A DNA stretch of 6,383 bases, taken from assembly GCA_938038035.1 (NCBI GenBank), contig CALHQV010000095.1, positions 1 through 6,383 of the forward strand, read 5' to 3'. Below are positions 1-5,360 of the stretch, one piece after another (the first letter of the stretch is position 1; every line of letters begins with the position of its first letter). This DNA is from an uncultured Gemella sp. Lineage in GTDB: Bacteria > Bacillota > Bacilli > Staphylococcales > Gemellaceae. The notes under the pieces are model-generated. The model saw only the letters and a program-made list of their open reading frames with translations. It was not told the origin of the DNA and did no database searches. The position numbers were made by a program, and so were the translations under genes.

Positions 1-64
1 TTTCTCTTTAGTCAATATAGATTATATTATATAGAAGAAAAAATTATTTTCCTTCTTAAAATTA

Positions 65-100
65 AAAAAAACTCAGGATTTTTACATCCTAAGTTTTTTT
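65..100 (-). terminator. Rho-independent terminator of the osmC-like gene
   Basis: Arms at 65-79 and 86-100 form a 15-pair stem with a six-base loop. It begins 11 bases past the osmC-like stop codon. Read on the minus strand, the GC-containing core is followed by a run of eight T. The single C/A mismatch (74 against 91) on the plus strand becomes a G-U pair in minus-strand RNA, which supports termination of leftward transcription. The flanking A and T runs could also let it work in the other direction. Confidence 0.85.
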
Positions 101-111
101 AAATTCATATT

Positions 112-498
112 TTATTTTAACGGTAAAATATTATATTGAATATCTAGATCAGATGATAATAAATGAGATATTTTACAACGTAATTTAATATTGTCTAGTA
201 CTCCTTGTCTATCACCCGCTGCTAGTTGTTCCTCTGTTCTATCCACATGAACATTAACTACAATTTTTCTATTATCGTAATCTACCACTAATTCAGTTTC
301 AATTACTAAATCTACTAATTCGTATGCTCTGAAGAAATATCCTTTTGCACACATACTCACACATCCATTGTATGCTGATGCGAATAGATCCATTGGACCA
401 TCTTTACTTTCTTCTATAAACATTTTATATTCTCCACCTAGTGGTGTTGTTGCATATGAAGTAAAACCTTCTTTAATTTTTAAATTAGACGTATACAT
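112..498 (-). CDS. OsmC/Ohr-family protein (probable thiol-dependent peroxidase)
   Basis: This 128-residue protein has the length and layout of the OsmC/Ohr family, small cytoplasmic homodimers that reduce organic hydroperoxides with a pair of cysteines. The first family block is GPMDLFASAYNGC (residues 34-46), matching the usual PEELLLAA...GC segment, so Cys46 is the likely peroxidatic cysteine. The second is RCKISHLL (107-114), so Cys108 is the likely resolving cysteine. An extra Cys50 lies one helical turn after Cys46. The ATG is supported by GGGAGA upstream. The gene has its own promoter behind the HAD gene and a terminator directly after it, so it is probably monocistronic. Family membership is fairly sure. 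Whether it is OsmC, Ohr or the YhfA-like branch, and its substrate, cannot be told from sequence alone. Confidence 0.85.
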   Translation of the reverse strand: MYTSNLKIKEGFTSYATTPLGGEYKMFIEESKDGPMDLFASAYNGCVSMCAKGYFFRAYELVDLVIETELVVDYDNRKIVVNVHVDRTEEQLAAGDRQGVLDNIKLRCKISHLLSSDLDIQYNILPLK

Positions 499-504
499 AA
501 CAGT

Positions 505-511
505 CTCCCTT
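505..511 (-). promoter_or_regulatory. Ribosome binding site of the osmC-like gene
   Basis: Minus-strand AGGGAGA lies six bases before the ATG at 498. No other in-frame start nearby has a comparable site, so it supports the chosen start. Confidence 0.7.
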
Positions 512-524
512 TGTACATTTGATT

Positions 525-540
525 TTAAGATTTCTCTTAA
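525..540 (-). repeat. Perfect inverted repeat at the osmC-like transcription start
   Basis: TTAAGA and TCTTAA are separated by four bases. On the minus strand this reads TTAAGA-GAAA-TCTTAA, a six-pair stem closed by a GAAA (GNRA-type) tetraloop. It begins about seven bases after the predicted -10 box, so it covers roughly +1 to +16 of the transcript. It could be a repressor operator or a stabilising 5' hairpin. I do not recognise the regulator. Confidence 0.5.
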
Positions 541-547
541 TAAGTTT

Positions 548-576
548 ATTATACTCTTCTGAATAATTTTTGTACA
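548..576 (-). promoter_or_regulatory. Sigma-A-type promoter of the osmC-like gene
   Basis: On the minus strand the -10 is TATAAT (548-553, perfect) and the -35 is TGTACA (571-576, four of six matches), with a 17-base spacer. It abuts the stop codon of the upstream HAD gene. No terminator lies between the two genes, so read-through from HAD is possible in addition to this promoter. Confidence 0.6.
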
Positions 577-1242
577 CTATTTATTCTCGACAATTTCTTT
601 AACTGTTTTAACTAAATCTACATCTTTAAATCTATAGTTTACACCAGAAAAATCCATATGTTTCGTAATATCATTTGTTTGTAAAATTAGTGTTGCTCCC
701 GATGCTACTGCTCCTAAGGCACCTGGACATGAATCCTCTATAGCTATAGAATTACTTATATCCACACCTAACTTCTCAGCAGCTAACAAATAAATATCTG
801 GAGCAGGTTTTGGATTACTTACTTCCGCTTTTGTTGCAATAACAGAAATATATTTCTCAAAACCTTTTCTTTGTAGCCCAGTTTCTATATGTTCTCTTTT
901 TCCATTTGAAGCTACTGCCATTTTTATCCCATGAGTATGCAGATATTCCATAAGTTCCGCAATGCCTGGTAATACAGATGCATTATGATAATTATCTAGA
1001 ATACGCTTAGTAATTTCCGCTTCAAACTTGTCATAATCCTCACTAGACATTCCATATCTTTCATTATAGTATCTCTTACTTGTTTCTTCATTCGTTCCTG
1101 AAACATTTTTTATGTAGTCCATCTTATCTAATTTTTGACCCAATACCTCTTCAGTTAAGTCACGCATGTTTTCATAGTAAACTTTTTCTGTATCTACTAT
1201 CGTTCCATCAAAATCAAATATTACCGCCTCTAATTTTTCCAC
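577..1242 (-). CDS. HAD-superfamily hydrolase, beta-phosphoglucomutase/phosphatase-like
   Basis: This 221-residue protein carries all four HAD motifs. Motif I is DFDGTIVDTE (residues 10-19, nucleophile Asp10 and general acid/base Asp12). Motif II is ASNGK (111-115, Ser112). Motif III is Lys145 in NPKPAP. Motif IV is IEDSCPG (168-174, Glu169-Asp170, Mg2+ binding). The inserted helical C1 cap (about 20-85) and the DTE after motif I are typical of subfamily IA proteins such as beta-phosphoglucomutase, phosphoglycolate phosphatase and sugar-phosphate phosphatases. The reaction is probably Mg2+-dependent phosphate removal or transfer on a small cytoplasmic phosphorylated metabolite, but the substrate cannot be assigned. 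The start is GTG, chosen because AGGAG precedes it by seven bases and motif I then falls at the usual distance. No well-spaced promoter was found between the nitroreductase terminator and this gene, so partial read-through may feed it. Confidence 0.88.
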   Translation of the reverse strand: MEKLEAVIFDFDGTIVDTEKVYYENMRDLTEEVLGQKLDKMDYIKNVSGTNEETSKRYYNERYGMSSEDYDKFEAEITKRILDNYHNASVLPGIAELMEYLHTHGIKMAVASNGKREHIETGLQRKGFEKYISVIATKAEVSNPKPAPDIYLLAAEKLGVDISNSIAIEDSCPGALGAVASGATLILQTNDITKHMDFSGVNYRFKDVDLVKTVKEIVENK

Positions 1243-1249
1243 TTTATTT

Positions 1250-1254
1250 CTCCT
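1250..1254 (-). promoter_or_regulatory. Ribosome binding site deciding the GTG start of the HAD gene
   Basis: Minus-strand AGGAG lies seven bases upstream of GTG at 1240-1242. There is no ATG in frame close enough to leave motif I intact, so the GTG start is well supported. Confidence 0.75.
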
Positions 1255-1323
1255 TTTTTTCTATTTAAACATATATTTACTATTTTATAATGTATTTACT
1301 AAAATTCAAAATTATTTGGACGA

Positions 1324-1377
1324 AATAAAGAGCAACTTTGAAACTGAATCTTCAATTCCACCTAGTTGCTCCTTTTT
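1324..1377 (-). terminator. Hairpin terminator of the nitroreductase gene, possibly bidirectional
   Basis: GAGCAACT (1330-1337) pairs perfectly with AGTTGCTC (1364-1371). On the minus strand a G-U and two A-U pairs extend it (1372-1374 with 1327-1329). The large loop can fold further through TGAA/TTCA (1345-1348 with 1351-1354). It starts about 35 bases after the nitroreductase stop. The minus-strand tail is TTTATTT. The plus strand has a slightly better T-run (1373-1377), but no plus-strand gene precedes it here, so leftward termination is the likely job. Confidence 0.6.
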
Positions 1378-1411
1378 ATATTTCGATATTTATAGTAAAA
1401 GTACCATTATA

Positions 1412-2062
1412 TTATTCAAATCTTACTAATTTTTCAGCTTTAATTCTTACAGACGGTCTTCCATCTTTTTCTTTTTTACCTAGTGCAATTAACATCACAG
1501 GCACTAAGTTTTCTTCTAACTCAAATAACTCTGCTACTTTATCTCTCATAAATCCACCGATAATATTAGTGTCATATCCTTTAGCATAAGCTATATTAGT
1601 AAATTGCATCGTCCATAATCCACAGTCAAAGTAAACACCTTCTCTATTTTTATCAACTGGGATTTTTTCTAATTGAGGAACCATACCTTTTTCAAAGCCA
1701 TCTTTAACTTCTTGAGTCATATAACCTTTTTCTACAGCCTCACCATATATCTCGTCAAACTTATTATAGTAGTTTAAATCTCCTAGTACGATAATCATCG
1801 CAGCAGAAGTATCATTTTGAATTTTATTGTAGTTAGCACTCCCTAATTTCTCTTTTCCTTCCGGAGTATCTACCACGATATATCTCCAAGGTTGCAGGTT
1901 ACAAGATGAAGGAGCAATATTCGCTTCATCTAACATTTCTATAATTTCTTCACGTTTAATTTTAACATCAGTATCAAAATACTTAACTGACTTCCTTCCT
2001 TTTATCACTTCAAAAAACTCTGGACTTTTCTTACCTAATAGTGCATTAAAAAAGTTTCTCAC
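1412..2062 (-). CDS. FMN-dependent nitroreductase family protein
   Basis: This 216-residue protein has the NfsB/YdjA-type nitroreductase fold. These are cytoplasmic homodimeric FMN enzymes that pass electrons from NAD(P)H to nitroaromatics, quinones and similar acceptors. Visible landmarks are GRKSVKYFD (residues 22-30, first FMN phosphate contact), APSSCNLQPWRYIVV (50-64, flavin-binding loop), GYDTNIIGGF (162-171) and a C-terminal GRPSVR (201-206, second FMN phosphate contact). A 13-residue N-terminal leader precedes the usual start of the fold. The start is GTG, supported by AAGGAG seven bases upstream; the first internal Met is at residue 43, inside the FMN-binding region. Upstream lies a near-consensus promoter whose -35 overlaps a Fur/PerR-like palindrome, which suggests control by iron or peroxide. 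The gene appears to be transcribed alone. The physiological substrate is unknown. Confidence 0.9.
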   Translation of the reverse strand: MRNFFNALLGKKSPEFFEVIKGRKSVKYFDTDVKIKREEIIEMLDEANIAPSSCNLQPWRYIVVDTPEGKEKLGSANYNKIQNDTSAAMIIVLGDLNYYNKFDEIYGEAVEKGYMTQEVKDGFEKGMVPQLEKIPVDKNREGVYFDCGLWTMQFTNIAYAKGYDTNIIGGFMRDKVAELFELEENLVPVMLIALGKKEKDGRPSVRIKAEKLVRFE

Positions 2063-2069
2063 TTATCTT

Positions 2070-2075
2070 CTCCTT
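2070..2075 (-). promoter_or_regulatory. Ribosome binding site deciding the GTG start of the nitroreductase
   Basis: Minus-strand AAGGAG lies seven bases before GTG at 2060-2062. It fixes this start although it is not ATG. Confidence 0.75.
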
Positions 2076-2137
2076 CTATAATTTTATTTTTTATATTCTC
2101 TCCATAAAATCATCTTCTGATTTTAAACAACTCGTAA

Positions 2138-2166
2138 ATTATACTATACTTGATAATTTCTATCAA
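2138..2166 (-). promoter_or_regulatory. Strong sigma-A-type promoter of the nitroreductase gene
   Basis: On the minus strand the -35 is TTGATA (2161-2166, five of six), the spacer is 17 bases and the -10 is TATAAT (2138-2143, perfect). Transcription would start near 2131, giving a leader of about 70 bases. This is the best promoter in the window. Confidence 0.75.
2150..2166. promoter_or_regulatory. Fur/PerR-like operator overlapping the nitroreductase -35
   Basis: TTGATA (2150-2155) and TATCAA (2161-2166) are perfect inverted repeats around five bases. The inner 15 bases, TGATAATTTCTATCA, match the Bacillus-type Fur box TGATAATNATTATCA at 12 of 14 defined positions. The G and C near the ends fit Fur better than PerR (TTATAATNATTATAA). 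The site covers the -35 box, where repressor binding would block polymerase. The identification rests on consensus resemblance only. Confidence 0.45.
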
Positions 2167-2192
2167 CTAATACAGCTTATAATATAAAAATT

Positions 2193-2231
2193 AAACAAGT
2201 AGCCAATATCATATCAATCAGCTACTTGCTT
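2193..2231 (-). terminator. Terminator of the rlmA-to-hydrolase operon
   Basis: CAAGTAGC (2196-2203) pairs perfectly with GCTACTTG (2221-2228) around a 17-base loop. A G-U and two A-U pairs extend it in minus-strand RNA. The minus strand continues into TTTAATTTTTA, while the plus strand has no T-run, so it stops leftward transcription. It lies about 84 bases beyond the stop of the hydrolase-like gene. The bases between (2232-2314) hold no convincing gene. Confidence 0.75.
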
Positions 2232-2314
2232 CAAACAATAATTTTATATCGTAATGATAATATGTTCCTTTTACACATTATCGAATTTTCCATTATAAAA
2301 TTTATCATAATTTT

Positions 2315-2989
2315 CTATTTCCCTAATAATATATCCAAGATCATCTTTGGTTTAGTTACCATAAGAAGATGATCTGACTCCTCTATTTGCGTATAATTCA
2401 TTCCTATTAACTTGAAGTAAGAAAATACTGTAAGTTTATCAAACACAGTCCTACTTCTTTTTAATAGTTCTAAATTATCTATCCCCGCATACAAAGATAA
2501 ATAATCATACTCTGTTTGCGAGCTCGGTCTCACCATATATTCACTACCTACTTTTCTGAGTTTTTTTAGGATTAACTCCACTAAAAACTCATCCCTCATC
2601 TCTTCTACACTAAGTGTCTTTGATAGATATTCTTCTTTACTAGTGAACTTTATCTCTGGTTCAAAATATGTTTTTAACACCGATTCAGGAGGTATAGGTT
2701 CTAAGCCCTCGATGATGATTAGATTAACACCATCAAGGTATTCACTAAAAATCTCTAAACCGTTAAGTAAAACGACAGTACCATAAGAAGCAGTTACGAT
2801 GTAACCTCCTCTTTTTACTTGTGTCATTTTATTTAATAGCACCTGCTCAATTTCTTTTTTTGATATAGATTTAAAACTCTCTTCGGTAAATTCAATAAAA
2901 TCAAAGGTTTGGTCTGGCATATTTTCTAAGACTCTCGCCCAAATATATCTATCCCAACCTAGTGGATTAATAAACAAGATATCTGTCAT
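2315..2989 (-). CDS. Divergent alpha/beta-hydrolase-like protein, last gene of the competence operon
   Basis: I do not recognise a named family. Numbering here is from the in-frame ATG three codons upstream (2998). The N-terminus (LFINPLGWDRYIW, 8-20) resembles the first strand and oxyanion loop of alpha/beta hydrolases, often HGxG..YxW. VTASYGTVVLL (68-78) resembles the nucleophile elbow, making Ser71 the candidate nucleophile. ESDHLLMVTKP (207-217) resembles the strand carrying the catalytic His (His210). The acid of the triad is not obvious, and the segment before the His is short. It could be a small esterase or thioesterase, or a fold-only relative. No signal peptide or membrane segment is seen. 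The chosen ATG is the fourth codon of the longest frame: AAAGGA sits eight bases before it but would overlap the upstream ATG. It begins 26 bases after dprA, with no promoter seen between, so the two are probably co-transcribed. The protein is 224 residues. Confidence 0.7.
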   Translation of the reverse strand: MTDILFINPLGWDRYIWARVLENMPDQTFDFIEFTEESFKSISKKEIEQVLLNKMTQVKRGGYIVTASYGTVVLLNGLEIFSEYLDGVNLIIIEGLEPIPPESVLKTYFEPEIKFTSKEEYLSKTLSVEEMRDEFLVELILKKLRKVGSEYMVRPSSQTEYDYLSLYAGIDNLELLKRSRTVFDKLTVFSYFKLIGMNYTQIEESDHLLMVTKPKMILDILLGK

Positions 2990-2997
2990 AGTAATCA

Positions 2998-3003
2998 TCC
3001 TTT
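2998..3003 (-). promoter_or_regulatory. Ribosome binding site deciding the start of the hydrolase-like gene
   Basis: Minus-strand AAAGGA overlaps the first possible ATG (2996-2998) and is eight bases from the next in-frame ATG (2987-2989). Ribosomes need a spacer, so the second ATG is preferred. Confidence 0.6.
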
Positions 3004-3015
3004 CAAATATCTATA

Positions 3016-3906
3016 CTAAAATCCTAATTCATCACCAAAATCCTCTAATTTATTTACAAGTATCGCCCCCTCTTTAATGTACTCATTCATTGCATAACTC
3101 ATCTTATCGCCAAATTTTCCCGGTAGGCAGAATACATCAGAACCTACATCTAAGGCGAAATCCACCGTTCTCTGTGTACCACTCCTTTTTGCTGCCTCAG
3201 TTACTAAAAGAGCACTAGAAAGACCAGCAACAAGCCTATTTCGTTCTAAAAACTTATATTTCCTTATAGGCGAAGTTGGAAAATACTCAGATATAATAAG
3301 ATGGTTTCGTTCTAGCTCCTTATAGAGCTTGTAACTTTGTTCCGGATAAATAATGTTGTGCCCATGAGCTATTACACCTATAGTGTATCCTTTACTTTTT
3401 AAAGCCCCCTCATGAGCAAGGCTATCGACACCTGTAGCAAGACCACTTACTATCACAAAATTATTCATCGTTAAATACGGTACTATACTCTCGAGAGCAT
3501 CTTTCGAATACGAGGTATTATTTCTACTACCTACTATAGAGATCTTTCTCCTAAACAACAACAGATCATTATTTCCTCTATAAAAGATAACGTATGGATA
3601 ATCATGAACCCTAAAAAGTTCCTTAGGATAATAAACATCATCACAAAACATATATCTCACATTATAAAATTCAAAATAGCTCTCGAAATCAAACTCCATA
3701 TTATTATGAAGTTTGGTATAGATTTCCTCAGCATTACTTCCAAAATATACAGCTAACTCTGGTATAGATAAATCCAAAATCTGCTCTATACTATTTAAAT
3801 CATTAAATACCCTATGTAATTTAAGCGTAGTAACCTTCTCAATTGCCACTAATGAAAGCAGCACTCTTTTCTGTTCTTCTGTAAAATTCTCACTATACTC
3901 CCACAT
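3016..3906 (-). CDS. dprA: DNA-processing protein DprA
   Basis: DprA is a cytoplasmic protein of natural transformation. It binds incoming single-stranded DNA, shields it from nucleases and loads RecA. The 296-residue sequence has an N-terminal SAM/HhH-like helical region (about 10-65), a connecting YP..L..V.DYPYVIFYRG segment (93-111) and the extended Rossmann core. Diagnostic motifs are SIVGSR (123-128), SGLATGVDSLAHEGAL (154-169), IIYPEQ (185-190), ISEYFP (205-210), FLERNRLVAGLS (219-230), SGT (242-244), LPGKFGD (261-267) and NEYIKEGA (274-281). It ends soon after the Rossmann core without the C-terminal winged helix of many proteobacterial DprAs, as in short streptococcal forms. The ATG is backed by AGAGGA seven bases upstream, which overlaps the coiA stop codon. 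Only 12 bases separate the two genes, so coupled translation is likely. dprA often lies next to topA in Bacillota; here its neighbour is coiA. Confidence 0.95.
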   Translation of the reverse strand: MWEYSENFTEEQKRVLLSLVAIEKVTTLKLHRVFNDLNSIEQILDLSIPELAVYFGSNAEEIYTKLHNNMEFDFESYFEFYNVRYMFCDDVYYPKELFRVHDYPYVIFYRGNNDLLLFRRKISIVGSRNNTSYSKDALESIVPYLTMNNFVIVSGLATGVDSLAHEGALKSKGYTIGVIAHGHNIIYPEQSYKLYKELERNHLIISEYFPTSPIRKYKFLERNRLVAGLSSALLVTEAAKRSGTQRTVDFALDVGSDVFCLPGKFGDKMSYAMNEYIKEGAILVNKLEDFGDELGF

Positions 3907-3913
3907 AGTTTTA

Positions 3914-3919
3914 TCCTCT
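3914..3919 (-). promoter_or_regulatory. Ribosome binding site of dprA, overlapping the coiA stop codon
   Basis: Minus-strand AGAGGA lies seven bases before the dprA ATG and touches the coiA TAA (3919-3921). The overlap suggests translational coupling of coiA and dprA. Confidence 0.6.
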
Positions 3920-4968
3920 TACTTGTCATTTTCTACTAATAAAGCATAATATGCTTTAAATACTTTCAAGAAAATTTCCCCTTGTTGTATATTGTTTATA
4001 TAAATACTATCTTTAAATTCTATAATATTACTCATTATTCTTATAAGTTCAGAATAACTTTTACCTTCTTTATAGAATCTATACATTAATCCTTGCCAAT
4101 AGACAAGTGGCGTTCTAATAAGCACCTGTTCTAACATGTTGACACCAATTACTTCAGGAATATTATTCAACTCTATATGTTGATTATAAAACATGCTTAA
4201 AACTTTATTTTTCACAGTCTTATCAAACTTAATTTGTTCGTAGACATAATTTTCAACATCCGATGGATATAATTTCGACGTTAAATCTTTGTCCAGTAGT
4301 TTCAAATCAAGTGGTACATCAAACTCATCAATACCTAATGAAGTTTTTATACAAACAGCATTTCGTTTTTTTAGATTATGAGCCCAGATTTGATAGAATT
4401 CAAATTTTTTGTTTATATTATCCCAACCATAGAAGAACACTTTCCCTTGATAATAATTCAAGAAATTATCCACAAACGGCGAATATCTAATATAACTTAT
4501 ACCATCGTAACTTTTTAATTCTTTTATAAATTTGTTTGTATCAATTAACCAAATCAGCTTTAAGCCTGCCTTCATATACCCTCTTGTTCTAGCTTTAATA
4601 AGGTCAAAAGGAATAACTGATCTTTGATACTCAAAAGCAATGCCGTTATCTTTAATAAACACATCTGCTATTTGAATATCATTATTTTCCCCTGTTTTAA
4701 AAATATGTTCGACTTCCACATTACGATATTTTTTTCTAAAATGTTCATAAAGATCTTTCTTCGCTTCTAGGTGTTCACTACTCTCCTTCTTATAAGTTTC
4801 AAACTCACAAGAGCAATTTTTAGCATGAGCAAAATGCGATTGAATCTTCACTCCCTTTTTGAAAATTACTTTTCCCCCACATATTGGACAGTGATACTCT
4901 TTATTCTTTTCTATATCTTTATCCAACGCATTAAAAACTTCGTCTTTACTATCGTATGCTACGTACAT
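3919..4968 (-). CDS. coiA: Competence protein CoiA
   Basis: CoiA is a competence-induced protein of Bacillota needed for efficient recombination of imported DNA; its exact biochemistry is unsettled. The 349-residue sequence has the family layout. A putative zinc-binding start has CPIC (Cys27, Cys30), then SHFAHAKNCSC (44-54; His45, His48, Cys52, Cys54). The conserved ESSEHLEAKKDLYEHF (62-77) follows. A PD-(D/E)xK nuclease-like core has IADVFI (100-105, Asp102) and AFEYQRS (111-117, Glu113, Gln115), then a KLIWLID strand (137-143). The C-terminal half (about 160-349) is less conserved, mostly helical and rich in Lys, Tyr and Phe. The length is slightly above the roughly 320-330 typical of streptococcal CoiA. 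The ATG has AGGAGA six bases upstream. It precedes dprA by 12 bases, and a weak internal promoter may lie in the 70-base gap upstream. Confidence 0.92.
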   Translation of the reverse strand: MYVAYDSKDEVFNALDKDIEKNKEYHCPICGGKVIFKKGVKIQSHFAHAKNCSCEFETYKKESSEHLEAKKDLYEHFRKKYRNVEVEHIFKTGENNDIQIADVFIKDNGIAFEYQRSVIPFDLIKARTRGYMKAGLKLIWLIDTNKFIKELKSYDGISYIRYSPFVDNFLNYYQGKVFFYGWDNINKKFEFYQIWAHNLKKRNAVCIKTSLGIDEFDVPLDLKLLDKDLTSKLYPSDVENYVYEQIKFDKTVKNKVLSMFYNQHIELNNIPEVIGVNMLEQVLIRTPLVYWQGLMYRFYKEGKSYSELIRIMSNIIEFKDSIYINNIQQGEIFLKVFKAYYALLVENDK

Positions 4969-4974
4969 AATGTT

Positions 4975-4980
4975 TCTCCT
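4975..4980 (-). promoter_or_regulatory. Ribosome binding site of coiA
   Basis: Minus-strand AGGAGA lies six bases before the coiA ATG at 4966-4968, preceded by a purine-rich AAAAAAAG stretch. It fixes the start. Confidence 0.65.
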
Positions 4981-5009
4981 CTTTTTTTCTGTACTACAAT
5001 TACAAACTA

Positions 5010-5037
5010 CTTCTAACGCCTCTTATTCAATTGTCAA
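5010..5037 (-). promoter_or_regulatory. Possible weak internal promoter for coiA-dprA
   Basis: A perfect -35 TTGACA (minus strand, 5032-5037) lies directly after the stop of the small upstream gene. With a 16-base spacer the best -10 is TAGAAG (5010-5015), only four of six matches. The good -35 and poor -10 suggest either an activated or alternative promoter, or chance in AT-rich DNA. Confidence 0.3.
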
Positions 5038-5038
5038 T

Positions 5039-5317
5039 TTATTTTAGGTACCTGTATTTCCTATAAACAGAATCATCAACTTCTACTTCTATAAAATTCG
5101 TAAGATCCATCCAAGTAATCTCATTTTCATGATTATCACTATCTACTAAGTAAATCTTACTGCCCTTCTCACATAGATAAAAATTTTTCTGTCTATCATA
5201 CATTCCTTGCATAAAGTCCATATCCTCTTCTAAAGAAAAGTCAAGACATCTTTTATACCAAGGTATCTTTGCATGTTTTTTTACCTCTACTACATGGTCG
5301 TATTTACTTGCGTTCAT
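5039..5317 (-). CDS. Small conserved-looking protein of unknown function in the competence operon
   Basis: I do not recognise this 92-residue protein. It is soluble and acidic in its middle and C-terminal part, with no signal peptide or membrane segment. It has a basic N-terminal patch (VKKHAKIPWYKR, 12-23), an acidic stretch (SLEEDMDFM, 28-36), two cysteines (24 and 49, not in a metal motif) and a probable strand-rich C-terminal half (FYLCEKGSKIYLVD, ITWMDLTNFIEVEVDD). The open frame extends 12 codons further to a TTG, but the ATG at 5315-5317 has AAGGAGGAG, the best ribosome binding site in the window, seven bases upstream. It lies 43 bases after rlmA and 70 before coiA with no terminator on either side, so it is likely co-transcribed. 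The strong site and ordinary codon use argue that it is a real gene. Confidence 0.75.
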   Translation of the reverse strand: MNASKYDHVVEVKKHAKIPWYKRCLDFSLEEDMDFMQGMYDRQKNFYLCEKGSKIYLVDSDNHENEITWMDLTNFIEVEVDDSVYRKYRYLK

Positions 5318-5324
5318 AATATCT

Positions 5325-5333
5325 CCTCCTTCA
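5325..5333 (-). promoter_or_regulatory. Strong ribosome binding site deciding the start of the small unknown gene
   Basis: Minus-strand AAGGAGGAG is a near-perfect anti-Shine-Dalgarno match seven to eight bases before the ATG at 5315-5317. It excludes the upstream TTG start of the longer frame. Confidence 0.8.
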
Positions 5334-5360
5334 TAACTTTTCCCCTTTATCAAACTTATA

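Noticed and set aside
33..56. AT-rich hairpin (arms 33-42 and 47-56) at the left edge
   Set aside because: It pairs well in minus-strand RNA with one G-U, but it is nearly all A and T, has no T-run after it, and follows a terminator that already explains the end of the osmC-like gene. Its gene, if any, lies outside the window.
368..562. Plus-strand open frames at 368-562, 1080-1268, 1338-1589, 4263-4490, 4771-5016 and 5428-5613
   Set aside because: They mostly or partly lie antisense to well-supported genes, lack good ribosome binding sites, and their low-complexity Phe/Leu/Ser-rich products are typical of antisense reading of AT-rich genes.
1284..1309. Possible HAD promoter, -35 TTGAAT (1304-1309) and -10 TATAAA (1284-1289) on the minus strand
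   Set aside because: The spacer is only 14 bases, too short for a normal sigma-A promoter. The gene may use another start site or read-through.
1322..1372. T-box-like strings on the minus strand: AGGTGGAA in the hairpin loop and CGTCC after it
   Set aside because: They resemble fragments of a T-box antiterminator. However, the space for stem I and the specifier loop is coding sequence of the nitroreductase, the AGGGTGGNACCGCG core is incomplete, and no T-run follows CGTCC. A plain terminator explains the hairpin.
2231..2293. Minus-strand open frame of 20 codons (MENSIMCKRN...)
   Set aside because: It has no ribosome binding site, lies between the hydrolase-like stop and the operon terminator, and has no recognisable content.
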